From Micrococcales bacterium 73-13 (lineage in GTDB: Bacteria > Actinomycetota > Actinomycetes > Actinomycetales > Microbacteriaceae), in contig MKVN01000031.1 in assembly GCA_001898855.1 (NCBI GenBank), positions 1 to 64,000 of the forward strand: a stretch of 64,000 bases of DNA. The letters run 5' to 3'. Under the pieces are notes generated by a model. The model searched no databases. It saw nothing but the letters and a program-made list of their open reading frames with translations, and was not told where the DNA came from. Positions 30,008 to 39,250 of the stretch are shown here, one piece after another (position 1 is the first letter of the stretch; each line of letters opens with the position of its first letter). The position numbers and the translations under genes are program-made.

Positions 30008-30709
30008 TCAGAACAGCACGAGGCCGGCGAGGTAGCTGATGGCGAGCGTCCCGACGCCGACGACGAGCGCGCGCACGAGCGTGCGGACGAGCGAGAGGCG
30101 GGTCGCTCGCGCGGCGATGATCGAGGTCAGCACGAGCGCCGCGACGACGGACAGCAGGATCAGCCAGGCCTCGATCGCGACCGGCACGAACAGCGTGATC
30201 AGCAGCGGCACCGCCGCGCCGACGACGAAGGCGAGCGCCGACGACGCCCCCGCCCAGACGGGAGCCGAGGCCGGCATGATCTCGTCGATGCCGTGCTCGC
30301 TCTCCAGCTGCGCGGCGAGCGCGTCGCGCCGGCTCAGCTGCTCGGCGACCTGCCGGGCGAGGTCGGGGCTCAGCCCCTTGCGCTCCCAGTAGGCGGTGAG
30401 CTCGACGATCTCGTCCTCGGGGTGCGCGGCGATCTCGGCCGACTCCTCGGCGACGAGGCGCAGCTGGGCGTCGCGCTCGGCGGACTCCTCCGCCCATTTG
30501 GCGCCGCCCATGGCCAGCGCACCCGCCACGGTGGCCGCCGTCGCAGCCAGCACCAGCACCGAGTCGGACGCGCCGGCGGCGGCGAAGCCCTCCAGCATGC
30601 CGGCCGTCGCGATCACGCCGTCGTTCGCGTCGACCGCCCAGCCGCGCAGCGCCGCAGGGTCCGTCAGCCGCGCCCGCAGCCGTCCCCACACGGTGACGCC
30701 GCCCTCCAC
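30008..30709 (-). CDS. VIT1/CCC1-family metal transporter
   Basis: 233 aa. DANDGVIATAGMLEGFAAAG near residues 27-46 is the first-helix signature of VIT1/CCC1 proteins, written here in part. A cytoplasmic acidic/charged stretch (AKWAEESAERDAQLRLV to LESEHGIDE) follows, then three further hydrophobic helices. The family moves iron or manganese out of the cytosol. The start is a GTG at 30709; a second GTG at 30691 with GGAGGG upstream is equally possible. Confidence 0.82.
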   Translation of the reverse strand: MEGGVTVWGRLRARLTDPAALRGWAVDANDGVIATAGMLEGFAAAGASDSVLVLAATAATVAGALAMGGAKWAEESAERDAQLRLVAEESAEIAAHPEDEIVELTAYWERKGLSPDLARQVAEQLSRRDALAAQLESEHGIDEIMPASAPVWAGASSALAFVVGAAVPLLITLFVPVAIEAWLILLSVVAALVLTSIIAARATRLSLVRTLVRALVVGVGTLAISYLAGLVLF

Positions 30710-30761
30710 GGCGCCAGTCTCGCACGCGGCGGCGCGATCCGGCCGGTGCGCCCCGGCCGGA

Positions 30762-32864
30762 TCAGCCGCGCCGGCCGAGCGAGAGCCCGGCTCGCATCAG
30801 GGCGCCCGCCGACGCGTCCGGGAGGTAGGCGCGCACGATCGCCCCGGCGATCCCGGGCAGCGCCGCCTCGTCGCGGTAGAGCAGCCGCATCGACTCGTGG
30901 CGCGGCTGGAACTTCTCCTTGAACCGGTGCAGCGAGCGGAAGCCGTAGGCGGGCTCCAGGAGGCTGCCGACCGTCGTGAGGATCGCGCCGACCGCCCCGT
31001 CCTCCTCCGCTTCGTCCTCGCTGCGCGTCAGGGGCGCTCCGGACAGCGAGGCGAACGCCGCCCCCTCGTCGCGGAAGGCGAGCAGGCTCTGCCCGATCAG
31101 GAACTCCATGACCGGGCCGAACGCGCCGTCCCGCCGCCGCATGATGTCGAGCACCCAGCCCTCGATCAGCTCGCCGTCGCCGCCGGGGCCGTGCACGGGC
31201 AGCCAGGACAGCACTCCGTGGACCGAGCCGTCCGCGTCGGTCGCGAGCGCCACGCGGACGGCCGGATCGAGCGCCTCGTCGACGGTGCCGAGCGTGAAGC
31301 CCATCTCCGGCAGGCTCTTGTCGCCGACCCAGGACTCGCTGATCGCCCGCACCTGGGCGACCACGCCCCAGGGCTCCTCGGCGAGCGTCGTGAGGCGGAA
31401 CGAGACGCCCTCGCGCTCGGCGCGGTTCGCCGCGCCGCGGACCGGCTGCCAGGGCTTGCCGGAGAACTCGAGTCCCGGCAGGTCGACGACGGTGTCCTCG
31501 CCGACCGAGACGCTGCGCCAGGCGGGGTCCTCCTCGAGCGCGGCCGCCGCCGTCGCGCGCGAGGAGGAGAACAGGCAGGCCACCACCCCGTCGCGCTCGG
31601 CGGCGGCGCGGAAGTCCGCGATCGCCTCCGGCCAGCGCTCGCGGGGCCCGATCGGGTCGCCGAGCACGATCGCGACGCCGCCCACCCGGCGCACCGGCAG
31701 CGCCCAGGCGTCGCCGGGACCGAACCGCACGCGCATCCGCGGCCAGGTCGCCATCCAGGACAGCGTGCCGCCGCCGTGCCGCCGCAGCACGGCGAGCAGC
31801 CGCTCGCGCGCCTCGCCGGCGTCGACCGAGGGGAATCGCCCGCGGCGGCGGATCGGCACGGCGAAGGCGTGGCGACCCGCGATCAGCAGCACCAGCGTCA
31901 CCAGCCAGAGGACGCTGGCCGCGGCGGCGATGCCGGCGCCGTCGAGCCCGGAGAGGTCGCCGTCGAGCAGCGTGAGGGCGTAGACCGCCTGCAGCACGTT
32001 GAACGAGGCGAGCGCGACCGCGACGATCCACGCCCAGCGCCGACCGCGGTAGAGCGACCAGCTGATGATCGCGATCAGCCCGACGTCGATCGCGATGTCC
32101 CACCACGCCGCGTCGCCGGGCACGGTCGGCCCGAGCGGGCCCGAGGTCGGCACGGCCGCCGCGATCAGCTGCATGGCGCCGATCGCGGCGATCGCGCCGA
32201 AGCCGACCACGCGCCACTCGTGGACGGTTGCGCGCTGCGCCCGGCCGAAGCCGAGGAGCAGCACCAGGCCGGCGCTGACCGCGTGCTCGACGTCGGCGAG
32301 GGTGCCCTCCAGGAGCAGCAGCACGAGCAGGATGCCGCCCATGACGAGCCGGCCGCGGAAGCGCCACGGCGCGCGCATCGTCGCGATGCCGAGCGCCGCG
32401 ACGACGAGCAGGCCGCAGGACGGCCCGACGTCGAGCGCCTTGCCGAGCTCCACCGCCCAGCCCCAGCCGGTCAGCCGCAGCATGTCGATGAGCGCCGCGG
32501 TGGCGATCACCCCGACGAGCTGTCCGATCCAGAAGCCGACGATCGCCAGGCGCCAGCCGCGCCGGTGCTCGAGCCAGCCCATCGCGGCGACGGCGAGCAG
32601 GCCGACCAGGGCGTAGTGCCACGGCACCTCGGAGAAGAGGCTGCCGGTGACCGGCGTCCACCAGCGCCCCGCCTCGAAGGCGGGGATGCCGTAGGCGACC
32701 CACTCGTACCAGGGCTGGTCGCGCAGCGGCCGCCACAGCGCCGAGGAGGCGATGCCGGCGGCGAGGTAGACGGCGACGAACGCGGTCGTCGCCGGATGGC
32801 GCGCCACCAGGCGCAGCACCGCGGCGGGGCTCCGCGGCCCCCGCGGCGCGACGTCCCCCGTCAT
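30762..32864 (-). CDS. MprF-like membrane protein with C-terminal DUF2156 (lipid aminoacyltransferase) domain
   Basis: 700 aa from the ATG at 32864. The N-terminal part (about 15-205) has a rhomboid-like set of helices (WYEWVAYGIPAFEAGRWWTPVTGSL, in part), and more helices run to about 350. The C-terminal domain (about 365-690) matches DUF2156 of lysyl-phosphatidylglycerol synthases: VAIVLGDPIGPRERWPEA, VSFRLTTLAEEP, KSLPEMGFTLG and EPAYGFRSLHRFKEKFQP (parts shown). Such enzymes use aminoacyl-tRNA to modify phosphatidylglycerol and lower surface negative charge. Which amino acid is used cannot be told. A small membrane protein gene lies 22 bp upstream. Confidence 0.82.
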   Translation of the reverse strand: MTGDVAPRGPRSPAAVLRLVARHPATTAFVAVYLAAGIASSALWRPLRDQPWYEWVAYGIPAFEAGRWWTPVTGSLFSEVPWHYALVGLLAVAAMGWLEHRRGWRLAIVGFWIGQLVGVIATAALIDMLRLTGWGWAVELGKALDVGPSCGLLVVAALGIATMRAPWRFRGRLVMGGILLVLLLLEGTLADVEHAVSAGLVLLLGFGRAQRATVHEWRVVGFGAIAAIGAMQLIAAAVPTSGPLGPTVPGDAAWWDIAIDVGLIAIISWSLYRGRRWAWIVAVALASFNVLQAVYALTLLDGDLSGLDGAGIAAAASVLWLVTLVLLIAGRHAFAVPIRRRGRFPSVDAGEARERLLAVLRRHGGGTLSWMATWPRMRVRFGPGDAWALPVRRVGGVAIVLGDPIGPRERWPEAIADFRAAAERDGVVACLFSSSRATAAAALEEDPAWRSVSVGEDTVVDLPGLEFSGKPWQPVRGAANRAEREGVSFRLTTLAEEPWGVVAQVRAISESWVGDKSLPEMGFTLGTVDEALDPAVRVALATDADGSVHGVLSWLPVHGPGGDGELIEGWVLDIMRRRDGAFGPVMEFLIGQSLLAFRDEGAAFASLSGAPLTRSEDEAEEDGAVGAILTTVGSLLEPAYGFRSLHRFKEKFQPRHESMRLLYRDEAALPGIAGAIVRAYLPDASAGALMRAGLSLGRRG

Positions 32865-32886
32865 AGGTCTCGGCCGGCGGCCCGCG

Positions 32887-33117
32887 TCACCGGTCCTCGG
32901 GCTCCGGCGGCAGTCCGAGCGCGGCCAGCTCCTCGGCCTGCCGGGCGAGCCGGTTCTGCTCGACCACGGTGCCGATCGCGACCGCGACGTTGATGCCCCA
33001 GCCGACCCAGACCAGGGCCAGTCGCCAGTCGCGGGGCCCGCGGATCGACTGACGGATCGCCGGCACCACGCCGGCGACGGCGCCGAGCACCGCCGCGTTG
33101 AAGATGTAGCTGCGCAC
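32887..33117 (-). CDS. Small membrane protein upstream of the mprF-like gene
   Basis: 76 aa from a GTG with GGGAGG 6 bp upstream. One or two hydrophobic segments (about 5-20 and 32-50, WRLALVWVGWGINVAVAIG) are followed by a charged helix rich in E, Q and R ending EPEDR. No family was recognised. The short distance to the MprF-like gene suggests one transcript; it may be an accessory subunit, which is inference. Confidence 0.7.
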   Translation of the reverse strand: MRSYIFNAAVLGAVAGVVPAIRQSIRGPRDWRLALVWVGWGINVAVAIGTVVEQNRLARQAEELAALGLPPEPEDR

Positions 33118-33156
33118 GTCGACCTCCCGATTCCCTCCGCCTTACGGTACGCGATG

Positions 33157-33162
33157 TAGCGT
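33157..33162 (+). promoter_or_regulatory. TAGCGT -10 box before otsAB
   Basis: TAGCGT ends 9 bp before the ATG at 33172; a leaderless or nearly leaderless transcript is expected. Confidence 0.5.
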
Positions 33163-33171
33163 GGAGCGGGA

Positions 33172-35463
33172 ATGAACCACGGAGCGGAACCACGGACCCA
33201 CGAGCTCGTCGTGGTGTCGAACCGCCTGCCGGTGGACTCGCAGGTCGGCCCCGACGGGGCCGTCGAGTGGACGCGATCGCCGGGCGGGCTCGTCACGGCG
33301 CTCGAGAGCGTCCTGCACGGCGTCGACGCGGCCTGGGTGGGCTGGCCGGGCTCGCCCGACCTCGAGCTCGAGCCGTTCGACGCCGACGGGATCCGGCTGG
33401 TGCCGGTCCCGCTCGCGGACGACGACGTCGCGCGCTACTACGAGGGCTTCAGCAACGGCTCGGTCTGGCCGCTGTACCACGACGTGATCGCGGTGCCGAG
33501 CTACCACCGGGAGTGGTGGGAGCGCTACGTGACCGTCAACCGGCGGTTCGCGGAGGCCGCCGCCGCGGTCGCCCGCGACGGCGCGACGGTGTGGGTGCAC
33601 GACTACCAGCTGCAGCTCGTGCCGCGGCTGCTGCGGGAGCTGCGGCCGGATCTCGCGATCGGCTTCTTCCTGCACATCCCGTTCCCGCCGTACGGCCTGT
33701 TCTCGCAGCTGCCGTGGCGCTCGCAGATCGTCGAGGGCCTGCTCGGCGCCGACGTCGTCGGCTTCCAGCGCACCGGCGACGCGGCGAACTTCGCCACCGC
33801 CGTCCGGCGGCTCACGCCCGCCGTGGTGCGCGCCCAGCACCGCGGCAGCCGGATCGAGCTCGCCGAGCCCTCCGGCCGCCGCCGCGGCGTGCTCGCCCAG
33901 GCGTTCCCCATCTCCATCGACGCGGCCGCGCTGGAGGCGCTCGCGCGGACCCCGGCCGTGCAGGCCCGCGCGCGGGAGATCCGGGAGAGCCTCGGCGCCG
34001 ACCGCACGCTGCTGCTCGGCGTCGACCGGCTGGACTACACCAAGGGCATCGTGCACCGGCTCGAGGCCTACGGCGAGCTGCTGGAGGACGGCGCGATCAC
34101 CGTCGACGACGCCGCCCTGATCCAGATCGCGGTGCCGACCCGCGAGCGGGTGGCCGCCTACGCGCAGCTGCGCGACGAGGTCGAGCTGCTGGCCGGGCGC
34201 ATCAACGGCGACTTCCAGACCCTCCGGCACCGCGCGGTGAGCTACCACTACCACGCGTATCCGCGCGAGGAGATGGCGGCGATGTTCCTCGCCGCCGACG
34301 TCGCCCTCGTCACGTCGCTGCGCGACGGGATGAACCTGGTCGCCAAGGAGTACGTCGCGAGCCGCTTCGACGAGGAGGGCGTGCTCGTCCTCTCCGAGTT
34401 CACGGGCGCCGCCGACGAGCTGCGGCGCGCGGTGCTCGTGAACCCGCACGACATCGCCGGCCTCAAGGAGGCGATCCTCACCGCGATGCGGATGCCCCGC
34501 GCGGAGCGCCGCTCCCGGATGCGCGCCATGCGCCGCCGGGTGGTCGAGCACGACGCCCGGCGCTGGTCGAGCGACTTCCTGGAGGCGCTCGCGCTGGGCG
34601 CCGCGGTCCGGCGGGCGCAGGACGCGGACGCCGAGCGGGACGCCGGCGCACCGACCCGGGTCGCCGAGGTCGCGGAGCCGCTGCGGTCGGCGCTCGAGGG
34701 CCTCGCCCGCCGACCCCGCCTGCTGATCGCCCTCGACTTCGACGGCACGCTCGCCCCGGAGGTGGACGATCCCGCGGCGGCCCGCGCCCTGCCCGCGGCC
34801 CGGGAGGCGGTGGAGCGGCTGATCGCGATGCCGGGCACCCGAGTCGCGCTCGTCTCCGGCCGCTCGCTCACCGACCTGGAGGCGGTCGTCGCCGACTTCC
34901 CGGAGGAGGTGCTGCTGGTCGGCTCGCACGGCGCCGAGATCCGGCTCGAGGCCGGGACCAGCTTCGAGCCGCTCGAGGAGCGGGAGCGCGCGGAGCTGAC
35001 GACCCTCGGCGAGCTGCTCGGCGGCATCGCGGCCCGCCACGAGGGCGTCTGGGTCGAGCGCAAGCCGGTCGGCTTCGCGCTGCACACCCGGCTCGCCGTG
35101 GAGGCGGACTCGCAGGCCGCCCGACTCGAGGCGACGCGGGAGATCGGCGCGGCGCTCGGCGCCGACGTCATCGTCCGGGACGGGCGGACCACCCTCGAGT
35201 TCGCGATCCGCGGCACCACCAAGGGCGAGGCGGTCGAGCACCTGCGCCGGATCACGCACGCGGACGCGGTCTGCTTCGCCGGCGACGACGTGACCGACGA
35301 GGACGCGTTCGCCGCGCTCGGGCCCGGCGACGTCGGACTCAAGTCCGGGCCCGGTGACACGCTCGCGGAGTTCCGCGTGCCCGGCCCCGCCGAGGTCGCG
35401 CTCGCGCTGCAGCGGCTCGCGGACGCCCGCGAGGGAGCACCCTCCGAGGAACGGCCCCGCTAG
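33172..35463 (+). CDS. otsA: Fused trehalose-6-phosphate synthase / trehalose-6-phosphate phosphatase
   Basis: 763 aa. Residues 1-490 are a GT20 OtsA domain: VSNRLP (15-20), SPGGL, WVHDYQLQLVP, FFLHIPFPP, VDRLDYTKGI and DGMNLVAKEY. After a short linker, residues 515-755 are an OtsB HAD phosphatase with LDFDGTLAPE (nucleophile aspartate near 522), VSGRSLTDLE and CFAGDDVTDEDAF. One polypeptide would make trehalose from UDP-glucose and glucose-6-phosphate in two steps, for osmoprotection or cell-envelope precursors. Many bacteria encode these as separate genes. The stop shares the tetranucleotide CTAG with the convergent lipoprotein gene. Confidence 0.95.
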   Translation: MNHGAEPRTHELVVVSNRLPVDSQVGPDGAVEWTRSPGGLVTALESVLHGVDAAWVGWPGSPDLELEPFDADGIRLVPVPLADDDVARYYEGFSNGSVWPLYHDVIAVPSYHREWWERYVTVNRRFAEAAAAVARDGATVWVHDYQLQLVPRLLRELRPDLAIGFFLHIPFPPYGLFSQLPWRSQIVEGLLGADVVGFQRTGDAANFATAVRRLTPAVVRAQHRGSRIELAEPSGRRRGVLAQAFPISIDAAALEALARTPAVQARAREIRESLGADRTLLLGVDRLDYTKGIVHRLEAYGELLEDGAITVDDAALIQIAVPTRERVAAYAQLRDEVELLAGRINGDFQTLRHRAVSYHYHAYPREEMAAMFLAADVALVTSLRDGMNLVAKEYVASRFDEEGVLVLSEFTGAADELRRAVLVNPHDIAGLKEAILTAMRMPRAERRSRMRAMRRRVVEHDARRWSSDFLEALALGAAVRRAQDADAERDAGAPTRVAEVAEPLRSALEGLARRPRLLIALDFDGTLAPEVDDPAAARALPAAREAVERLIAMPGTRVALVSGRSLTDLEAVVADFPEEVLLVGSHGAEIRLEAGTSFEPLEERERAELTTLGELLGGIAARHEGVWVERKPVGFALHTRLAVEADSQAARLEATREIGAALGADVIVRDGRTTLEFAIRGTTKGEAVEHLRRITHADAVCFAGDDVTDEDAFAALGPGDVGLKSGPGDTLAEFRVPGPAEVALALQRLADAREGAPSEERPR

Positions 35464-35942
35464 CCCTCCGGTGTCGCGGAGGAGTGGTGGCTCGCGATGA
35501 GCCACTCGCCCGCGCGCGGGTCCCACTCGTAGACGAAGGTGAACCGCGCCGGCACCCGCTCGCTCGTCGTGCCGAACGTGAAGGTGTAATTCCCGGTGTC
35601 GATGGCGAAGTCGCAGCCGATCGAGACCACGTCGTCGTCGATCGCGCCCGAGGGCTCGTTCTCGAGGAAGTGCTCGAAGTAGTCGATCTTCGACTCCGGC
35701 GTCAGCCGCGGCGTGCCCGAGAGCGTCGGCAGCAGGATCGATCCCTCGGCGTAGCGGGCGACGACGACGTGGGGGTCGCCGGTCTGCAGCGCCGCGTCCC
35801 ACTCGTCGAAGAGACGGTGGACGCCCGCCTCGTCGATCGGCGCGCAGGCGGCGGTCGGCTGCGCCGGGGCGCACCCGGCGAGACCCGCGCCGGCGACGGC
35901 CAGGAGGGCGCCTGCGGCGAGGCCGCCTCGGATCGGGAGCAC
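35460..35942 (-). CDS. Lipoprotein with SnoaL/NTF2-like (SgcJ/EcaC-type) domain
   Basis: 160 aa from a GTG. The signal peptide ends in GAGLAGC with lipidated C24. The rest fits an NTF2-like alpha+beta barrel of the SgcJ/EcaC or CaMKII-association group: EAGVHRLFDEWDAALQTGDPHVVVARYA (in part) and FTFVYEWDPRAGEWLIASHHSS. Such domains bind small ligands or assist complexes, and no catalytic residue can be assigned. It is convergent with otsAB, overlapping it by 4 bp at the stops. Confidence 0.78.
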   Translation of the reverse strand: MLPIRGGLAAGALLAVAGAGLAGCAPAQPTAACAPIDEAGVHRLFDEWDAALQTGDPHVVVARYAEGSILLPTLSGTPRLTPESKIDYFEHFLENEPSGAIDDDVVSIGCDFAIDTGNYTFTFGTTSERVPARFTFVYEWDPRAGEWLIASHHSSATPEG

Positions 35943-35955
35943 GGCGCAAGCGTAA

Positions 35956-35961
35956 TAGGCT
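35956..35961 (+). promoter_or_regulatory. TAGGCT -10 box before the GlcD-type gene
   Basis: TAGGCT lies 22 bp before the GTG at 35984; a GGAGG ribosome-binding site (35975-35979) sits between, so this transcript has a short leader. Confidence 0.5.
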
Positions 35962-35983
35962 CGGCGCGCGGAATGGAGGTCCC

Positions 35984-37354
35984 GTGAGTCACGACGACGT
36001 GATCGCCCGGCTGCGCGGCGTGCTGCCCGAGGACGCGGTCGTCGCCGACCCGGCGCGGATGAGCGGCTACCGCTACGACCGGGCGAACCTTCCGCACGCC
36101 GGCACCCCGCTCGCCGTCGTCCGGCCGTCGACCACCGCCGAGGTGCAGGAGGTCGTGCGCGTCGCCGCCGCGACCCGGACGCCGATCATCGTGCGCGGCG
36201 CCGGCACCAGCCTCGCCGGCGGATCGACCGCCCGCGACGGCGCCATCACGCTGTCCACCGAGCGGATGCGGGCGATCGAGGTCGACCCGAGCACCCGGAC
36301 GGCCGTCGTGCAGCCGGGCCTGCTCAACGCGGAGGTCAAGGCCGCGGTCCGCGAGCACGGCCTGTGGTACCCGCCGGACCCATCGTCCTACGAGATCTGC
36401 TCGATCGGCGGGAACATCGCGACGAACGCCGGCGGCCTGTGCTGCGTCAAGTACGGCGTGACGACCGACTACGTCCTCGGCCTCGAGGTCGTGCTCGCCG
36501 ACGGCACCGCCGTGCGCCTCGGCGGCCCGCGCGTCAAGGACGTCGCGGGCCTCCCGCTCACGAAGCTGTTCGTCGGCAGCGAGGGGACGCTCGGCGTCGT
36601 CACCGAGGTGACGCTGCGGCTCGTGCCGCTGCCCGAGCCGGCGAACGTCGCCGTCGCGTTCTTCCCGACCATCGAGGCGGCGACGGGCGCGGTCGTCGCG
36701 GTCAGCTCGCGCCTGCGGCCCTCGATCGTCGAGTTCATGGACCGCGTCTCGATCAACGCGGTCGAGGACCTGACGAGGATGGGCCTCGACCGGGACGCGG
36801 AGGCGCTGCTGCTCGTCGGCTGCGACGCGCGCGGCGAGGCGGCCGCCGAGGAGCTCGCGCTCATCGAGCAGGCCTTCGTCGAGCACGGCGCGACGGAGCA
36901 CTTCGTCGCCGACGACGCGGAGACCGCGGAGTCGTTCCTGACCGCGCGACGGCTCGCGCTGCCGGCCATGGAGGCCCTCGGCGCGGTGCTCATCGAGGAC
37001 GTCGGCGTCCCGCTGCCGCGGCTCGGCGACCTCATCCACGGCATCGGCGCGATCGGGCAGCGGCACGGGATCGTCGTCGGCACCGTGGCGCACGCGGGCG
37101 ACGGGAACACCCACCCGAACGTCATCTACGACGCGACCGACCCCGCGCAGGTCGAGCGGGCGCAGCTCGTCTTCGGCGAGATCATGGACCTCGCGATCGA
37201 GCTCGGCGGCACGATCACCGGCGAGCACGGCGTCGGCACGATGAAGAACGCGTGGCTCGAGGCGCAGCTCGGTCCGGAGGCGCACGCGCTCGGCCTGCGC
37301 ATCAAGTCGGCCCTCGACCCCGACGGCATCCTCAACCCCGGGATCGGCCTGTAG
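35984..37354 (+). CDS. FAD-linked oxidase, GlcD/D-lactate dehydrogenase type
   Basis: 456 aa. The PCMH-type FAD-binding domain covers about 38-215 ([45 protein letters not shown] in part). The C-terminal FAD-oxidase domain follows, with [15 protein letters not shown] and GEHGVGTMK. The family oxidises 2-hydroxy acids such as glycolate or D-lactate and passes electrons to the respiratory chain. No GlcE or GlcF partner is adjacent, so it may act alone as in many actinobacteria. Substrate unassigned. Confidence 0.88.
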   Translation: MSHDDVIARLRGVLPEDAVVADPARMSGYRYDRANLPHAGTPLAVVRPSTTAEVQEVVRVAAATRTPIIVRGAGTSLAGGSTARDGAITLSTERMRAIEVDPSTRTAVVQPGLLNAEVKAAVREHGLWYPPDPSSYEICSIGGNIATNAGGLCCVKYGVTTDYVLGLEVVLADGTAVRLGGPRVKDVAGLPLTKLFVGSEGTLGVVTEVTLRLVPLPEPANVAVAFFPTIEAATGAVVAVSSRLRPSIVEFMDRVSINAVEDLTRMGLDRDAEALLLVGCDARGEAAAEELALIEQAFVEHGATEHFVADDAETAESFLTARRLALPAMEALGAVLIEDVGVPLPRLGDLIHGIGAIGQRHGIVVGTVAHAGDGNTHPNVIYDATDPAQVERAQLVFGEIMDLAIELGGTITGEHGVGTMKNAWLEAQLGPEAHALGLRIKSALDPDGILNPGIGL

Positions 37355-37416
37355 CCGGCGCGCCCCGGGGATCAACCGGGGCGGACGGCCCGGCGTCGGT
37401 CCGCGGCCCCGCTGGC

Positions 37417-37422
37417 TACACT
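37417..37422 (+). promoter_or_regulatory. TACACT -10 box before ilvD
   Basis: TACACT ends 6 bp before the GTG at 37429. An ATG two bases earlier is out of frame. Confidence 0.5.
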
Positions 37423-37428
37423 CGTCAT

Positions 37429-39126
37429 GTGCCGGAAACACCTGACCTGAAGCCCCGTTCGCGCACCGTCACCGATGGGCTCGAGGCGATGACCTCCCGC
37501 GGCATGCTCCGCGGCGTCGGCATGGGCGACGAGGACTGGGACAAGCCGCAGATCGGCATCGCGTCGTCCTGGAACGAGATCACGCCCTGCAACCTCTCGC
37601 TCGACCGGCTCTCCCAGGCCGCGAAGGAGGGCGTGCACGCCGGCGGCGGCTACCCGCTGCAGTTCGGCACCATCTCCGTCTCCGATGGCATCTCGATGGG
37701 CCACGAGGGCATGCACTTCTCGCTGGTGAGCCGCGAGGTCATCGCAGACTCGGTGGAGACCGTCATGCAGGCCGAGCGCCTCGATGGCTCGGTGCTGCTC
37801 GCCGGCTGCGACAAGTCGATCCCCGGCATGCTGATGGCCGCGGCGCGCCTCGACCTGGCCAGCGTGTTCCTCTACGCCGGCTCGATCGCGCCCGGCTGGG
37901 TCCGCCTCTCCGACGGCACCGAGAAGGACATCACGATCATCGACTCCTTCGAGGCGGTCGGTGCGGTGAACGCCGGCAAGATGAGCCTCGAGGACGCGAA
38001 GCGCATCGAGTGCGCGTTCGCGCCGGGCGAGGGCGCCTGCGGCGGGATGTACACCGCGAACACCATGTCGTCCGTCGCCGAGGCCCTCGGCCTCGCGCTG
38101 CCCGGCTCCGCCTCGCCGGCGGCCGCCGACCGCCGCCGCGACTACTACGCGCACCGCTCCGGCGAGGCCGTCGTCGGCATGCTGCGCCGCGGCCACACCG
38201 CGCGCGACATCCTGACCAGGGAGGCGTTCGAGAACGCCATCGCGGTCGGCATGGCGCTCGGCGGCTCGACGAACATCGTGCTGCACCTGCTCGCGATCGC
38301 GAACGAGGCCGAGGTCGAGCTCACCCTCGACGACTTCAACCGGATCGGCGCGAGGGTCCCGCACATCGGCGACCTGAAGCCCTTCGGCAAGTACGTCATG
38401 AACGACGTCGACCGCCGCGGCGGCATCCCGGTGCTGATGAACGCGCTGCTGGAGGCCGGCCTGCTGCACGGCGACGCGCTCACGGTGACCGGCAGGACCG
38501 TCGCGGAGAACCTCGCCGAGCTGCGCCCCGAGCCGCTCGACGGCGAGGTGCTGCACCGCCTCGACGACCCGATCCACGCGACCGGGGGCCTGACCGTCCT
38601 GAAGGGCACGATGGCGCCGGATGGCGCGGTGGTGAAGACCGCCGGCTTCGACGCCGAGGTCTTCGAGGGCCCCGCACGGGTGTTCGAGCGCGAGCGCGCG
38701 GCGCTCGACGCGCTCGCGGCCGGCGAGATCGAGGCCGGCTCGGTCGTCGTCATCCGCTACGAGGGCCCGAAGGGCGGCCCCGGCATGCGCGAGATGCTCG
38801 CGATCACCGCGGCGATCAAGGGCGCCGGGCTCGGCAAGGACGTGCTGCTCATCACCGACGGGCGATTCTCCGGAGGGACGACCGGCCTGTGCATCGGCCA
38901 CGTCGCCCCGGAGGCGGTCGACGGCGGCCCGATCGCGTTCCTGCGGGACGGCGACCGGATCCGGGTCGACATCCCGAACCGCTCGCTCGACCTGCTCGTC
39001 GCCCCCGACGAGCTCGCGGCGCGCGCGATCGGCTGGGAGCCGCTGCCGCCGCGGTACTCGCGCGGCGTGCTCGCGAAGTACGCGAAGCTCGTGCACAGCG
39101 CCTCGGTCGGCGCCGTCACCGGCTGA
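37429..39126 (+). CDS. ilvD: Dihydroxy-acid dehydratase
   Basis: 565 aa. Dehydrates 2,3-dihydroxy-isovalerate and -methylvalerate to the 2-keto acids of valine, leucine and isoleucine synthesis. Cluster-binding cysteines lie in [19 protein letters not shown] and [13 protein letters not shown]. The C-terminal domain shows [13 protein letters not shown] and [21 protein letters not shown] (in part). The start is the GTG directly after the promoter. It lies 1.8 kb before ilvBNC on the same strand. Confidence 0.97.
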   Translation: MPETPDLKPRSRTVTDGLEAMTSRGMLRGVGMGDEDWDKPQIGIASSWNEITPCNLSLDRLSQAAKEGVHAGGGYPLQFGTISVSDGISMGHEGMHFSLVSREVIADSVETVMQAERLDGSVLLAGCDKSIPGMLMAAARLDLASVFLYAGSIAPGWVRLSDGTEKDITIIDSFEAVGAVNAGKMSLEDAKRIECAFAPGEGACGGMYTANTMSSVAEALGLALPGSASPAAADRRRDYYAHRSGEAVVGMLRRGHTARDILTREAFENAIAVGMALGGSTNIVLHLLAIANEAEVELTLDDFNRIGARVPHIGDLKPFGKYVMNDVDRRGGIPVLMNALLEAGLLHGDALTVTGRTVAENLAELRPEPLDGEVLHRLDDPIHATGGLTVLKGTMAPDGAVVKTAGFDAEVFEGPARVFERERAALDALAAGEIEAGSVVVIRYEGPKGGPGMREMLAITAAIKGAGLGKDVLLITDGRFSGGTTGLCIGHVAPEAVDGGPIAFLRDGDRIRVDIPNRSLDLLVAPDELAARAIGWEPLPPRYSRGVLAKYAKLVHSASVGAVTG

Positions 39127-39250
39127 CCGGCGCTCGGCTCCGCCGTCCCCCGCATCGCGCGCCGACCCGGCGCCGGGCGGCCCGATGGTGCGAGGGTGGT
39201 CCGGCGGCGCGGACGCCGAGCCGCGTCGCGCGGGGGAGCGAGGAGTGGAC

